This document shows, piece after piece, positions 35,611 through 45,800 of a stretch of DNA of 64,000 nucleotides. How positions within the stretch are numbered: the first letter of the stretch is position 1; each line of letters begins with the position of its first letter. The DNA is from Mycobacterium paraseoulense. Its GTDB lineage: Bacteria; Actinomycetota; Actinomycetes; Mycobacteriales; Mycobacteriaceae. The translations under genes were made by a program, and so were the position numbers. Below the pieces are notes generated by a model. It had not been told where the DNA came from. It searched no databases and saw only the letters and a list, made by a program, of their open reading frames with translations. Where the stretch lies: contig NZ_AP022619.1 of NCBI RefSeq assembly GCF_010731655.1, positions 992,001 through 1,056,000 of the forward strand. Direction: 5' to 3'.

Positions 35611-36939
35611 ATGGACTTCGCAGCACTGCCTCCGGAAATCAACTCCGCGCGCATGTATACGGGGCCAGGAGCGGCACCGATGTTCGCCGCCGCGATGGCC
35701 TGGGACGCACTAGCAGCCGCGCTGCATTCCGCGGCGACCTCCTACCAGTCGGAGATCGCGGCCCTGACCGGTGGGCCGTGGCTGGGTCCGGCCGCGGCGG
35801 CGATGACGGCCGCGGCCGCGGCCTACGTGGACTGGACGAGGACCGCGGCGGCGCAGGCCGAGCAAACGGCCAACCAGGCCAAAGCCGCGGCGGCCGCCTA
35901 CGAGTCGGCGTTCGCGGAAACCGTGCCACCGCCGGTCATCGCGGCCAACCGCAGCCTGCTGATGTCCCTGATCGCGACGAACATCTTCGGGCAGAACACG
36001 CCGGCGATCGCGACCACCGAGGCGCAGTACTCGGAGATGTGGGCCCAGGACGCGGGAGCCATGTACGGCTATGCGGCGTCGTCGGCGGCGGCGACGAGGC
36101 TGACGCCGTTCGCCTCGCCGCAACAGAGCACCGACGCGGGCGGGACGGTCAGGCAAGCGGCCGCCGTCACCCAGGCCACCGGCACCTCGGCCGGCAATGT
36201 GCAAAGCGCCCTCACCTCGACGCAGCAAGCATTCTCCGCCACGCCCAACGCGCTGACCACCCTCGCGAGCCCCCTCGATTTCGGCTTCGGCGGACGCGAC
36301 CTGTTGGGCCTGGCGGCGGACATCAGCGCGGTATCGGTCGACCCGGGCCTAGGGGCGGCGGGCCTCGCCACCGGCGTAACGGCGCTTCCCTTCGACGTTG
36401 CGGGTGCCCTGACGGGTTTCCACACCGATGACATCGTGGCCGGCTGGGCGGGGGTCCAGGCCTGGCCGGGGTCGGCCCCGGTGCCCCCGACACCGTTCCC
36501 GGTGATCACGAACCTGGCGGGCGGATCGGCGGCGACCGCGGGCCTGGGCCAGGCCAACATGGTCGGCGGTCTGTCGGTGCCACCGGGCTGGACGGCGGCC
36601 GCCCCAGCGCTGCGTGCAACCACCCAGGCCCTGCCGGCCACCAGCGTGGGCGCCGCCGCGCAGGCCTCCTCCGGCAGCACCGGAAGCCTGTTCGGTGAGA
36701 TGGCCGCCGCCAGCATGGCCGGGCGGGCGATGGCCGGCACCGGCGGCGCGGGCCGCGCCGAACGGGTCAGGGCCGCGACGCAAAAGGCGACCAGGGACGG
36801 CGCGGCCCCGCCGCCACCGGCGGGTGGCCCGATCACCAGCATCGCCGCCGAGCTGCGCGAGCTGGCATCGCTGCGCGACGCGGGGATCATCACGGAGGAT
36901 GAGTTCCTCGAGCAAAAACAGCGGTTGCTTCCCCACTGA
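35611..36939 (+). CDS. PPE family protein, SVP subgroup, with C-terminal SHOCT domain
   Basis: A 442-residue PPE protein. The N-terminal PPE domain (1-~175) has the family opening [15 protein letters not shown] and the WxG bend [11 protein letters not shown]. The SVP signature GLSVPPGW is near residue 315. Unusually, the last ~36 residues ([32 protein letters not shown], given as positions 409-440) match the SHOCT module seen at the ends of many bacterial proteins. PPE proteins are exported by ESX systems with a PE partner; none is adjacent. GGAGG precedes ATG 35611. Confidence 0.88.
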   Translation: MDFAALPPEINSARMYTGPGAAPMFAAAMAWDALAAALHSAATSYQSEIAALTGGPWLGPAAAAMTAAAAAYVDWTRTAAAQAEQTANQAKAAAAAYESAFAETVPPPVIAANRSLLMSLIATNIFGQNTPAIATTEAQYSEMWAQDAGAMYGYAASSAAATRLTPFASPQQSTDAGGTVRQAAAVTQATGTSAGNVQSALTSTQQAFSATPNALTTLASPLDFGFGGRDLLGLAADISAVSVDPGLGAAGLATGVTALPFDVAGALTGFHTDDIVAGWAGVQAWPGSAPVPPTPFPVITNLAGGSAATAGLGQANMVGGLSVPPGWTAAAPALRATTQALPATSVGAAAQASSGSTGSLFGEMAAASMAGRAMAGTGGAGRAERVRAATQKATRDGAAPPPPAGGPITSIAAELRELASLRDAGIITEDEFLEQKQRLLPH

Positions 36940-37212
36940 GTCCGACGTCGAGTCCACGTGCACCGACATGGTGGCGCGCCTTTTCGAAGGGGGCTGAACG
37001 ACGTCCAATATCGACAGATGTCATCGGAAATTGTTTCGCGCGATTTTTGTATCTCGATGCGCTATTTCGTGACCGCCGGCTGCGCGAGGTCATGAATTGT
37101 CGAGTGGCTGGGCGCACCCCACCGATACGGTATTATTCGCGATAACCGGGAAGCTGAAGTGCTACCGTTTGCGAGCTCTTCTGATTTTCTGATCGAACCT
37201 TTCGAGCGAATC

Positions 37213-37986
37213 ATGTTCACATGTCGAACGGCGTCCGCGATCCGCACCGCGGTGCTGATCACATGCGTCAGTCTGACCGGTGTATTGCTCGTTTCTTCGT
37301 GCCGTCCCTCGCCACGCGTGCCGCGAGCGATCGCATCGAGCACCATCGCCGGCGGCACCACCAGCAATCAACCTCCCGCGCGGTCCTCCGGCGGGACGCC
37401 CGCCGAAAGCGGCATCTACGGCGATCCCACCGCAGCCGCCAAGTACTGGCAGGCGCAATCGCTCGAGGACAACTGCGGGTTGATGTCGGTGGCCGATGTC
37501 GTTGGCGAGGTCACCGGCCGCGCACCACCGACCGAGCAGCAGATGATCACGCTCGGGGAGTCGACCCCCTCACAGACCAATCCCGGGCCCATCTACGCAC
37601 CGCGCGGCGACCCGAGCCACACCAACGGCGACGGTGGCATCGAAATGGCCGACGCGGTGGTGCTACTCGACCATTTCGGCATCAAATCGGAGATGACCTA
37701 CGCTGCGCATCCGGATCAAACCGGCCTGCCCGCGCTGAAGCGTTACCTGGCCGATGAGCGAAGGATCATCGCCTGGGTCAACTCCGCCGTCATCTGGAAC
37801 ACCAGCGACCAGCGGACCAAGGCCGACCACTTTCTGGTGGTCACCGGGATTGACACCGACAAGGAGATCGTCCATCTCAACGACCCCGGCGCCGATCATC
37901 CGGACGAACAGGTCAGCATCTCGACGTTCATCACCGGCTGGCAAACCGGGAAGGAGTCGATCGTCGTCACGGCGACTCCCGGCTGA
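37213..37986 (+). CDS. C39-like peptidase-fold lipoprotein
   Basis: A 257-residue exported protein from ATG 37213. A hydrophobic segment ends in the lipobox LLVSSC, then a Pro/Ser/Thr linker. The C-terminal domain (about 75-257) fits the papain-like C39_2 group: KYWQAQSLEDNCGLMSVADVV with the candidate nucleophile Cys, DHFLVVTGID with the His, and IVHLNDPG with the Asp/Asn. C39 enzymes cleave peptide leaders or wall-linked peptides; secreted stand-alone forms are poorly understood. An in-frame start at 37159 is possible but the signal fits 37213. A 273-bp gap precedes it, without recognisable features. Confidence 0.7.
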   Translation: MFTCRTASAIRTAVLITCVSLTGVLLVSSCRPSPRVPRAIASSTIAGGTTSNQPPARSSGGTPAESGIYGDPTAAAKYWQAQSLEDNCGLMSVADVVGEVTGRAPPTEQQMITLGESTPSQTNPGPIYAPRGDPSHTNGDGGIEMADAVVLLDHFGIKSEMTYAAHPDQTGLPALKRYLADERRIIAWVNSAVIWNTSDQRTKADHFLVVTGIDTDKEIVHLNDPGADHPDEQVSISTFITGWQTGKESIVVTATPG

Positions 37987-38175
37987 GCGCCTGGCATGCG
38001 GGTGCCGGGAGTCGCAACTCGGCGCGCGTCTGGAGTACTCCGAAATGTGCCACCGCCCGCACGCCGGGAGCCGGTTCACCGATGGGCAGCAATTTTCTCA
38101 GTTTTAATATTTGTCGGCATCGCTCACCCATATACTGACGCCATCTCGACACCGACAAGAAAAGAAGGGCACGAA

Positions 38176-38499
38176 ATGCTTCCTCCGCGTTGGCTGGCCA
38201 AACTCACCATTCCCGTTATGGTCGGCGCTGCCCTCACCGCAAGCACCGCGATTGCATCGGCCGACAGCACCGACGACGCGTATTTGGCAAAACTGCACAC
38301 CCTCGGATTCACGTGGCCCTCGTCGAGCGACTCCGACATGATCGCGCTGGGGCATGCGGTCTGCGCCGACCGGATGGCCGGCAAAACGCCCGATGCGATC
38401 GCCGCCGACCTGCACTCCGGCATGAGCTCGAAGGGATTCACGTTCGCGGACATGACCGGCTGGGTCAGCGCGGCGGAGTCCACGTACTGCCCGGGTTGA
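38176..38499 (+). CDS. DUF732 secreted protein
   Basis: A 107-residue protein: signal peptide cut after AIASA, then DUF732: DDAYLAKLHTLGFTWPSS, ALGHAVCADRMAGKTPDAI and a C-terminal Cys (STYCPG), giving the usual two-cysteine mature domain of about 80 residues. These small proteins are abundant in mycobacterial culture fluid; function is unknown. AAAGAAGGG lies upstream. Related to the gene at 60475. Confidence 0.85.
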   Translation: MLPPRWLAKLTIPVMVGAALTASTAIASADSTDDAYLAKLHTLGFTWPSSSDSDMIALGHAVCADRMAGKTPDAIAADLHSGMSSKGFTFADMTGWVSAAESTYCPG

Positions 38500-38588
38500 T
38501 CGCCTCCTGACCCGTCTCCGGTTTTCGCGCCGATTCCGCATAGGCTGAGCGGGATAATTCGTGCGGTCTGGCCGAGTGAGGGTGGCAG

Positions 38589-39434
38589 TTGGCGGATTCG
38601 ACGGCCTTTTCGCGTCCCGCAATGGTGGACATGCGGGTGCACAGCCTGCTCCGCTACCCCGTGAAGTCGATGCTCGGCGAAACCGTCTCCAGCATGTTCG
38701 TCGACGAGCACGGGGCGGAAGGGGATCGGCGCCTCGCGCTGCTCGACGCCGAGACCGGGCACCTGGCAAGCGCCAAGAACGCCCGGCTGTGGCGGGGCCT
38801 GCTCAAGTGCACCGCCAACGGCGACACCGGGCGGGTGAACATCGGCCTGCCCGACGGGACCACTGTGACGGCCGACGACCCTGGCATCGACGACCTCCTC
38901 TCACGGCTGTTGGGCCGGGCGGTCCGACTGATCACGCAGCGCCCCGAAGGGGCCACGTTGGTGCGCCCGGATCCGGAGAAGCTGCTGGAGCTGGGCTTGG
39001 ACGCCGACGTCGGCGGGCGCATCCTTCAGATAGCCAAGGCCACCCCGGGTGACGCGTTCACCGACGAGGCCCCACTGCACGCCATCACCACGGCCACGCT
39101 CGAGCACATCGGCGTCGAGGCGCTGCGGTACCGACCCAACATTGTGGTCGCGACCCCACCTGGTTACCCGCCCTACGCCGAAAACGATTGGGTCGGAGGG
39201 GAAATCGCGATCGGCAACACCTGGTTGCGTGTCCTGACGGCCACGTCACGGTGTGTCGTGCCGACGCTCGAGCACGGCCCACTGCCTCGCGCCCCACAGG
39301 CCCTACGGACACCTGCGGCCGAGAACCGTTGGGACACGGGCGGTCACGGGGCTCAGCCGTGCGCGGGTGCATATCTTGCGGTGACCACCGAGGGCGTCGT
39401 CCGCGTCGGCGATCGCGTCACCATCAGCCGGTGA
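38589..39434 (+). CDS. MOSC-domain protein
   Basis: A 281-residue protein with an N-terminal beta-barrel domain (MOSC_N: VHSLLRYPVKSMLGE) and the MOSC domain. The conserved Cys of molybdenum-cofactor-binding MOSC proteins is present in TSRCVVPTLEHG, as are the RYRPNIVV and GGEIAIGNTWLRV segments. Likely a Moco-dependent sulfur- or N-hydroxyl-handling enzyme like YcbX or mARC; the substrate is unknown. TTG 38589 has GAGGGT upstream; ATG 38622 is a possible shorter start. Confidence 0.85.
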   Translation: MADSTAFSRPAMVDMRVHSLLRYPVKSMLGETVSSMFVDEHGAEGDRRLALLDAETGHLASAKNARLWRGLLKCTANGDTGRVNIGLPDGTTVTADDPGIDDLLSRLLGRAVRLITQRPEGATLVRPDPEKLLELGLDADVGGRILQIAKATPGDAFTDEAPLHAITTATLEHIGVEALRYRPNIVVATPPGYPPYAENDWVGGEIAIGNTWLRVLTATSRCVVPTLEHGPLPRAPQALRTPAAENRWDTGGHGAQPCAGAYLAVTTEGVVRVGDRVTISR

Positions 39435-39469
39435 GGAGAGGTCGATACGGCCCGCGATCGCGGCGTTAC

Positions 39470-39724
39470 TTACCCTTCGGCATGCGGCGTGGGGCTTTGC
39501 GCAGACTCCCACTTGGACCCCAGCGACCTCGTCACGGTGGTGCCGGCGGCCAGATCGAGCTGGAAGGTCTGCCCGTCGTCGTCCTGGAAGGTCACGACGT
39601 AACCCCCGTCGGTGGCGTCTTTGAACACCACCTTGTAGGGCCGTTCACCAGAGCCGGGGTCGACGACGATGATGTCGCCAGGGGTGACGTCGTCGATGAG
39701 GTCGTTACCGGAGACTTTCGACAT
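39470..39724 (-). CDS. Small beta-rich protein of unknown function
   Basis: An 84-residue acidic protein with alternating strands (GDIIVVDPGSGERPYKVVF, GGYVVTFQDDDGQTFQLDL, TTVTRSLGSKW), suggesting a small SH3-like barrel. No signal peptide. It converges on the MOSC gene. I cannot assign a family; it loosely recalls the DUF1918-type small proteins of mycobacteria. Confidence 0.62.
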   Translation of the reverse strand: MSKVSGNDLIDDVTPGDIIVVDPGSGERPYKVVFKDATDGGYVVTFQDDDGQTFQLDLAAGTTVTRSLGSKWESAQSPTPHAEG

Positions 39725-39992
39725 ACCGTCGACGGTAGCCGATCGGTCAACGCCTTCCCGCTGAAGTCTGAGGCGAGCGCCGCACCCGGTGTGCCGGACG
39801 TCAACAGCACCGCGAGGTCGCCTAATTCGACGACGGCAAGCGGCGCTGACTGCTGCTAAGGCATCGCGCGCGAATCACCCTGCCCGAGGGGCAACTCGAG
39901 CAGACCCGGGCGCATGAGCGCAAGGAAGCGAACACGCCTGGTCGCCGCCCAGAAGCGGCAGCGCCAAGAGGAGCGGGCGAACGACTGAGGCG

Positions 39993-40670
39993 TCAGACGC
40001 GCGGTGACGGACCCTGGTTGATCTTGTTGGCCGCGAACGTCGCCGCCTGGGCGGTCATCCCGGCGTCGATGTAGGAGACGTGGGCCATGATGTTGCCGCC
40101 CCCGGAGCAGATCGGGTCGTCCGGGGCGCACAGGCTGATGGTCTTGGATCCGTACGCCGGGTTGGTCGTCGGCAGTGGCTGGCCACCCCACAGCATCGTC
40201 GAGAATCCGCTGCTCGGCTCGCCGAACAGGGCTACAGCGGCGACGTGGTCGGCGACCGAGGCCGGCATCGCGTTGGTGGCCAGATCGATCACCGTGGAGC
40301 CCTGGGAGTATCCGCCGAGCACGATCCTGGACTTCGGGCAGCTGGCCACGGTGTCTTGGATGTGCGTGCTCGCGTCGTTGGAGCCGGCGTTCGCGCTGTT
40401 GTGATAGTCGTCGTTGGCCGGGTAGTTGACCGCGTAGACGTCGACGGACTTCCCGCCGAGTTGCGAGGTGAGCGAGTCCACGAAGGCCTGTCCGATGTTG
40501 CCGAGACCGGGCTCCTGGTGAGTGCCGCGTGCGAAGACCACCGAAACGTCGGAGCACGGGTCGGCAACGGCGGCGGGAAGTGCGGAAGATCCCCACAGGG
40601 GAGCGCTCAGCCCCGCCCACGTTGCCACCACGGGGACACCAACAATGCGAGCAAGTCTGCGTGCACTCAT
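39993..40670 (-). CDS. cfp21: Secreted cutinase Cfp21 (Rv1984c)-like
   Basis: A 225-residue exported esterase: signal peptide cut before DPCSDVSVVFARGTHQEPG, nucleophile GGYSQGSTVI, catalytic Asp in APDDPICSGGGN and catalytic His in IMAHVSYIDAGM. The central FGEPSSGFSTMLWGG is nearly what I recall of M. tuberculosis Cfp21, so probably its orthologue; it belongs to a different branch from the cutinase at 20646. Cfp21 hydrolyses short-chain esters and is a secreted antigen. The 268-bp gap to 39724 holds only a 24-codon basic ORF that I do not trust. Confidence 0.9.
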   Translation of the reverse strand: MSARRLARIVGVPVVATWAGLSAPLWGSSALPAAVADPCSDVSVVFARGTHQEPGLGNIGQAFVDSLTSQLGGKSVDVYAVNYPANDDYHNSANAGSNDASTHIQDTVASCPKSRIVLGGYSQGSTVIDLATNAMPASVADHVAAVALFGEPSSGFSTMLWGGQPLPTTNPAYGSKTISLCAPDDPICSGGGNIMAHVSYIDAGMTAQAATFAANKINQGPSPRV

Positions 40671-40765
40671 GCCGAGATCCTGTCACATCACCGGCCGCGG
40701 CCGTCCCGGCGGCCACTCGTCCCTGGGATCGACGACGGTTCGGCTCGCAATCTCTCGCCCCGCCC

Positions 40766-41539
40766 CTAGCGGCCGCGCCACTGCGGCTTGCGTTTCTCGG
40801 CCCATGCCCGCAGCCCCTCGGCGACATCCTCGGTCGCCCCGGCCACCTTGCGCATGGTCTCGCCGAAGCGGACCGACTCGATCCAGCCCATGTCCGACGT
40901 CCGCCATGCCACCTCCTTGGTCGCCCGCTGGGCCAGGGGCGCGGCCTCGGTGAGGGTGCGGGCCCACGCCTTGGCCTCGGCCTGCAGCTGCTCGGGTTCG
41001 ACGAGCTTCCACACCAGACCGATTTCCTTGGCCCGCTGCGCGCTCATCGGCTTGCCGGTCAACAGCAGCTCCATCGCGTTGGCCCAGCCGACCCGCTGGG
41101 GCAACCGGATGGCGCCGACGATCGTCGGCACGCCGATCGACACCTCGGGGTAACAAAAGCTGGCCTCGGTGCTGGCGATGACGAAGTCGCAGAACAGTAC
41201 CCCGGTCAGCCCGTAGCCGATGCAGGGGCCGTGCACGGCGGCGATGGTCGGCTTGAACAGCTCCATCCCGCTTTCGAAGGAGTTGATCGTCGGCTTCTCC
41301 CAGAAGGTGCCGCCGAACGTGCCGACCGAGCCCTCGCCGTCCTTGAGGTCGCCGCCGGCGCAGTAGACGCTGCCGTTCGCGGTCAGGATCCCCACCCACG
41401 CGTCCAGGTCGTCACGGAACCGCTCCCAGGCGGCGTTGAGGTCTTGGCGGAGCGCACCGTTGATGGCGTTGCGAGCCTCGGGGCGGTTGAGGGTGAGGGT
41501 GGCGATGTGGTCGTCCAGCTCATAGGTGACAAGGCTCAT
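40766..41539 (-). CDS. Enoyl-CoA hydratase/isomerase (crotonase) family
   Basis: A 257-residue crotonase. LTLNRPEARNAINGAL opens the fold; CAGGDLKDG and GPCIGYG form the oxyanion hole, and a Glu lies in YPEVSIGVPT. The extra insert around residues 70-90 (GTFGGTFWEKPTINSFE) departs from the standard hydratase. Members hydrate or isomerise acyl-CoA thioesters in lipid or steroid breakdown; the exact reaction is not predictable. It stands alone, without other beta-oxidation genes. Confidence 0.85.
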   Translation of the reverse strand: MSLVTYELDDHIATLTLNRPEARNAINGALRQDLNAAWERFRDDLDAWVGILTANGSVYCAGGDLKDGEGSVGTFGGTFWEKPTINSFESGMELFKPTIAAVHGPCIGYGLTGVLFCDFVIASTEASFCYPEVSIGVPTIVGAIRLPQRVGWANAMELLLTGKPMSAQRAKEIGLVWKLVEPEQLQAEAKAWARTLTEAAPLAQRATKEVAWRTSDMGWIESVRFGETMRKVAGATEDVAEGLRAWAEKRKPQWRGR

Positions 41540-41674
41540 CGCTTCACCCTAATTTCGTCGCGGGCTCCGGGGGGACGGCTCAGTCCGGCGGCTCTTGCTC
41601 CGACCCGCGAATCTCGGCAACCCCGTGGTCGTCGGGTGACGCGGGCGGCGCTTAGCCGGGTTCGGGGCCGCCGG

Positions 41675-42691
41675 TCAGGGAGATCGCTTGTGCTTGACGG
41701 CGTAGAGATCGGTGTCGGCGGCCTCGTGCAGCGCGGCGATGTCGGCGCTCGCGCCGTCACACGACGCTCGCCCGATACTGGTGCCCGGCGTGCGGTCCAG
41801 GACGTCGGCGATGAACCGCTCCGCCGTGGCCGGTGTCGCGGCGGAGCGCTCAGCGATGCACACCGCGAACTCGTCACCGCCGAGTCTGGCAAGAACAGCC
41901 TTGGGCGGCAACGCTTCTCGCCAGAGGTTCGCCCGGCCGATCAGATGCTCATCCCCGGCCAGGTGCCCCCTGGTGTCGTTGATTCGTTTGAAGTTGTCGA
42001 TGTCGAGAGCCAGCACCGTGACGATGCATGATGCCGACCGCGATCGCGCCCGCAGGTCCGCGGTGGCAATCTCCCAGCCGGCACGGTTGAGCAGGCCCGT
42101 CAGCGGGTCGGTGCATGCCGCGGTGACCAGGGCCCGCATGAGCAACCCGAACGACTCGGCGGCTCCGAGGATCGCGATCACGAAGATCGCGTAGTCGATG
42201 AACAGTTTCGGAGTGGGAGCGGCCGCCAGCGCAACCGCGCAGGCCGCCGTGAGAACGGCGACCAGGGCCGCGCCGCGGCGTGCCGGGTAGAACGCACGCA
42301 AATACATGGCCAGGAACATCGGGCCGATCAGGCACGCGAATTCGGCGGTGATCGTCCGGTGGAACGCCATCACGATGGGCGTGGCCGCGATCGCAGCGGC
42401 CGTCGCCAGCCCCGGTTTGTCGGGCCGAACGGCCAGCAGGGCCAGCGCCGTCACACCCAGGCCGATCGCCACGATGCCGCCGATGGGATTCGACAGCGTC
42501 AGCCCCCGGCGGATCGGGAACAATGTGAAGACCACACCGTAGAGGTAGAGGAACGTGGTGGCACCAAAGTAAATCCGGAGCAGTCGAACCTGTTGCCCGC
42601 GGTACAAGGCGCTCCCCGCGTCCGTGCGCAGCGGCACACGGTTGCGGCGAGCGACCCCACCACCGAAAGGGCGGGCCAGGGTAAGACCCAT
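41675..42691 (-). CDS. Membrane-bound diguanylate cyclase (GGDEF)
   Basis: A 338-residue protein: five or six membrane helices (about residues 38-175), then a GGDEF domain with TDPLTGLLNRAGWE, DIDNFKRINDTRGHLAGDE and the intact active-site motif RLGGDEFA. It should make cyclic di-GMP from two GTP. The inhibitory I-site RxxD is not found at its usual place five residues upstream of the motif, so product inhibition may be absent. It is divergent from hrpA. The second c-di-GMP gene of the window is at 61021. Confidence 0.87.
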   Translation of the reverse strand: MGLTLARPFGGGVARRNRVPLRTDAGSALYRGQQVRLLRIYFGATTFLYLYGVVFTLFPIRRGLTLSNPIGGIVAIGLGVTALALLAVRPDKPGLATAAAIAATPIVMAFHRTITAEFACLIGPMFLAMYLRAFYPARRGAALVAVLTAACAVALAAAPTPKLFIDYAIFVIAILGAAESFGLLMRALVTAACTDPLTGLLNRAGWEIATADLRARSRSASCIVTVLALDIDNFKRINDTRGHLAGDEHLIGRANLWREALPPKAVLARLGGDEFAVCIAERSAATPATAERFIADVLDRTPGTSIGRASCDGASADIAALHEAADTDLYAVKHKRSP

Positions 42692-42801
42692 CTCGTCAAC
42701 TCCTCGTCGCGCACGATGCTGCGGAGTGCGGCCATTCTGGCACTACCTGCTCGGGAGCGCTCAGTCGCCTCGGCGCACGCCGCACCTCGCCCGTCCTGGC
42801 C

Positions 42802-42807
42802 TATCCT
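42802..42807 (+). promoter_or_regulatory. Predicted -10 element, near-leaderless start
   Basis: TATCCT followed by seven bases and GTG 42815, with no Shine-Dalgarno. Supports GTG 42815 as the start of hrpA. Confidence 0.4.
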
Positions 42808-42814
42808 GACCCGA

Positions 42815-45800
42815 GTGGCCGAACCGTCCGTCGCGCAGTTGCGCAAACGTCTCGACGGCCTCACCCTCCGCGACGCCGCGCGCCTGGGCAGGCGCCTGAA
42901 GAATGTGCGCGAGGCTAAACCCGGCAACCTGCGGCAGTTCGCCGAGCAGATCGCCCACGCCGAAGCGCTCGTGGCCATCCGGCAAGCCGCCGTACCGACG
43001 ATCAGCTATCCCGACCTGCCGGTCAGCGAACGGCGGCAGGACATCATCGACGCGCTGCGGGCAAACCAAGTGGTCGTGGTCGCCGGCGAAACCGGTTCGG
43101 GCAAGACGACCCAGTTGCCCAAGATCTGCCTCGACGCCGGCCGCGGTGTCCGCGGAACTGTCGGGCACACCCAACCCCGGCGGCTGGCCGCGCGCACGGT
43201 CGCGCAGCGCGTCGCCGACGAACTGGGCAGCCCGCTGGGCGAAACGGTCGGCTACACCGTCCGGTTCACCGATCAGGTCAGCGACCGCACCCTGGTCAAG
43301 CTGATGACCGACGGCATCCTGCTCGCCGAGATTCAGCGCGACCGCCGCCTGCTGCGCTACGACACGCTGATCCTCGACGAGGCCCACGAGCGCAGCCTGA
43401 ACGTCGACTTCCTGCTGGGCTACCTGCGCGAGCTGCTGCCGCGCCGCCCCGAGCTCAAGCTGATCGTCACCTCGGCGACCATCGAGCCGCGCCGGTTCGC
43501 GGACCACTTCGGCGGTGCGCCCATCGTGGAGGTGTCCGGCCGGACGTACCCGGTGGAGATCCGGTATCGCCCTTTGGAGATCCCGATCACCGGTGGCCCC
43601 CGGGAGGATCCCGATGACCCCGACAACGAGATCGTGCGCACCGAAACCCGTGACGAGGTCGAGGCGATCGTCGACGCAATCGCTGAGCTCGAGGCCGAGG
43701 CGCCCGGGGACATCCTGGTGTTTCTTTCGGGTGAACGCGAAATCCGGGACACCGCAGAGGCTTTGGCTGGGCTGAAACACACCGAAGTCCTTCCGTTGTA
43801 CGCGCGGCTGCCGACCGCCGAGCAGCAGAAGGTGTTCGCACCCCACACCGGGCGCCGGGTCGTGCTGGCGACCAACGTCGCCGAGACGTCGCTGACCGTG
43901 CCCGGCATCCGCTACGTCGTCGACCCGGGCAACGCCCGCATCTCGCGCTACAGCCGCCGACTGAAGGTGCAGCGGTTGCCGATCGAACCCATCTCCCAGG
44001 CGTCGGCCGCGCAACGAGCGGGTCGTTGCGGCCGGGTCGCGGCCGGCGTGTGTATCCGCCTGTATTCCGAGGAGGACTTCGCGGCCCGTCCGCGCTTCAC
44101 CGAGCCCGAGATCCTGCGGACCAACCTCGCCGCGGTGCTCTTGCAGATGGCGGCGCTGCGGCTCGGCGAGGTGGAGGACTTCCCATTTCTCGACCCGCCC
44201 GACCGGCGCAGTATCCGCGACGGTGTGCAGTTGCTGCAGGAATTGCGTGCGTTCGACGGCCAAGGTGCCATCACCGAGCTCGGCCGTCGCCTGGCGCGCC
44301 TGCCGGTCGACCCCCGGCTGGGCCGGATGATCCTGCAGGCCGAGACCGAGGGATGCGTGGCAGAGGTGTTGGTGTTGACCGCGGCGCTGACCATCCACGA
44401 CCCGCGGGAACGGCCGACCGACCGCGAGGATGCGGCCCGCCAGAAGCATGCCCGCTTCGCCGACGAAAACTCCGACTTCCTGTCCTACCTGAACCTCTGG
44501 CGCTACCTACGGGAACGCCGGAAGACCTTGTCGGGAAATGGGTTTCGCCGGATGTGCCGAGACGAGTTCCTGCACTATCTGCGCATCCGGGAGTGGCAGG
44601 ACCTGGTCGGTCAACTTCGCGGCATCGCCCGCGATCTCGGTGTCGTCGAGTCCGATGAACCGGCCGATCCGGCGCGGGTGCATGCGGCTCTGCTGGCCGG
44701 CCTGCTCTCGCATGTGGGAATGCGCCGCGAGGACGCGCGCGACTACCTCGGCGCGCGGAACTCGCGATTCGTCCTGGCGCCGGGCTCGGTGCTCACCAAG
44801 CGGCCCCCGCGGTGGGTGGTCGTCGCCGAACTGGTCGAGACCAGCCGCCTGTATGGGCGCACCGCCGCCCGCATCCAGCCGGACGTCGTCGAGCGCGTCG
44901 CGGGCGACCTGGTGCAGCGCACCCACAGCGAACCGCACTGGAACGCCGGCCGCGGCGAGGTGATGGCCTACGAGCGGGTGACGCTGTACGGCCTGCCGCT
45001 GGTTGCGCGCCGCCGGGTCGGATATGCCGGCGTCGAGCCCGCGGTGGCGCGGGAATTGTTCATCCGGCACGCCCTGGTGGAGGGCGACTGGCAGACGCGC
45101 CACCACTTCTTCCGTGACAACGCGCGACTGCGCGCCGAGCTCGAAGAGCTGGAGGAGCGCGCCCGCCGCCGCGACCTGCTCGTGGGCGACGACGAGGTCT
45201 ACGCGCTGTACGACGCACGCATCCCGGCCGAAGTCGTCTCCGCGCGGCACTTCGACGCGTGGTGGAAGAGGCAGCGCCACAAGACCCCGGAGCTGCTGAC
45301 CTTCACTCGCGCCGACCTGTTGCGCACAGGCGACACCGCCGACGCCGAGCGGCCCACCGCCTGGCATTCCGGCGATGTTGCGCTGCCCCTGACCTACCGG
45401 TTCGAACCGGGCGCCGCCGACGACGGCGTCACGGTCCACGTGCCGATCGACGTGCTGGCCCGGCTGGGCGGTGACGAGTTCGCCTGGCAGGTGCCGGCGC
45501 TGCGCGAAGAGCTGGTGACCGCGCTCATCCGCTCACTGCCGAAGGACTTGCGCCGCAACTTCGTTCCCGCTCCCGACGCGGCACGCGCCGTGCTGGCCGG
45601 GATCGATCCCGGGGGAGAGCCGCTGCTGGAGGCGGTGCAGCGCGAATTACGGCGCCGTAGCGGGGTTTTAGTGCCCATCGAGGCCTTCGACCTGGACAAG
45701 CTGCCCGCGCATTTGCGGGTGACCTTCGCCGTCGAATCCGCCGACGGCAGCGAGATCGCCCGCGGCAAGGACCTCGGCGCGTTACAACATCGGCTGGCCG

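Noticed and set aside
39914-39988. 24-codon basic ORF (KRTRLVAAQKRQRQEERAND)
   Set aside because: Too short, no ribosome site or conservation evidence available; may be chance.
42359-42814. N-terminal extension of the hrpA frame
   Set aside because: It runs antisense to the GGDEF gene and is Arg/Asp-rich nonsense; the HrpA family begins at GTG 42815.
42761-44449. Minus-strand ORF of 562 codons opposite hrpA
   Set aside because: Helicase motifs are all on the plus strand; the antisense reading is low-complexity.
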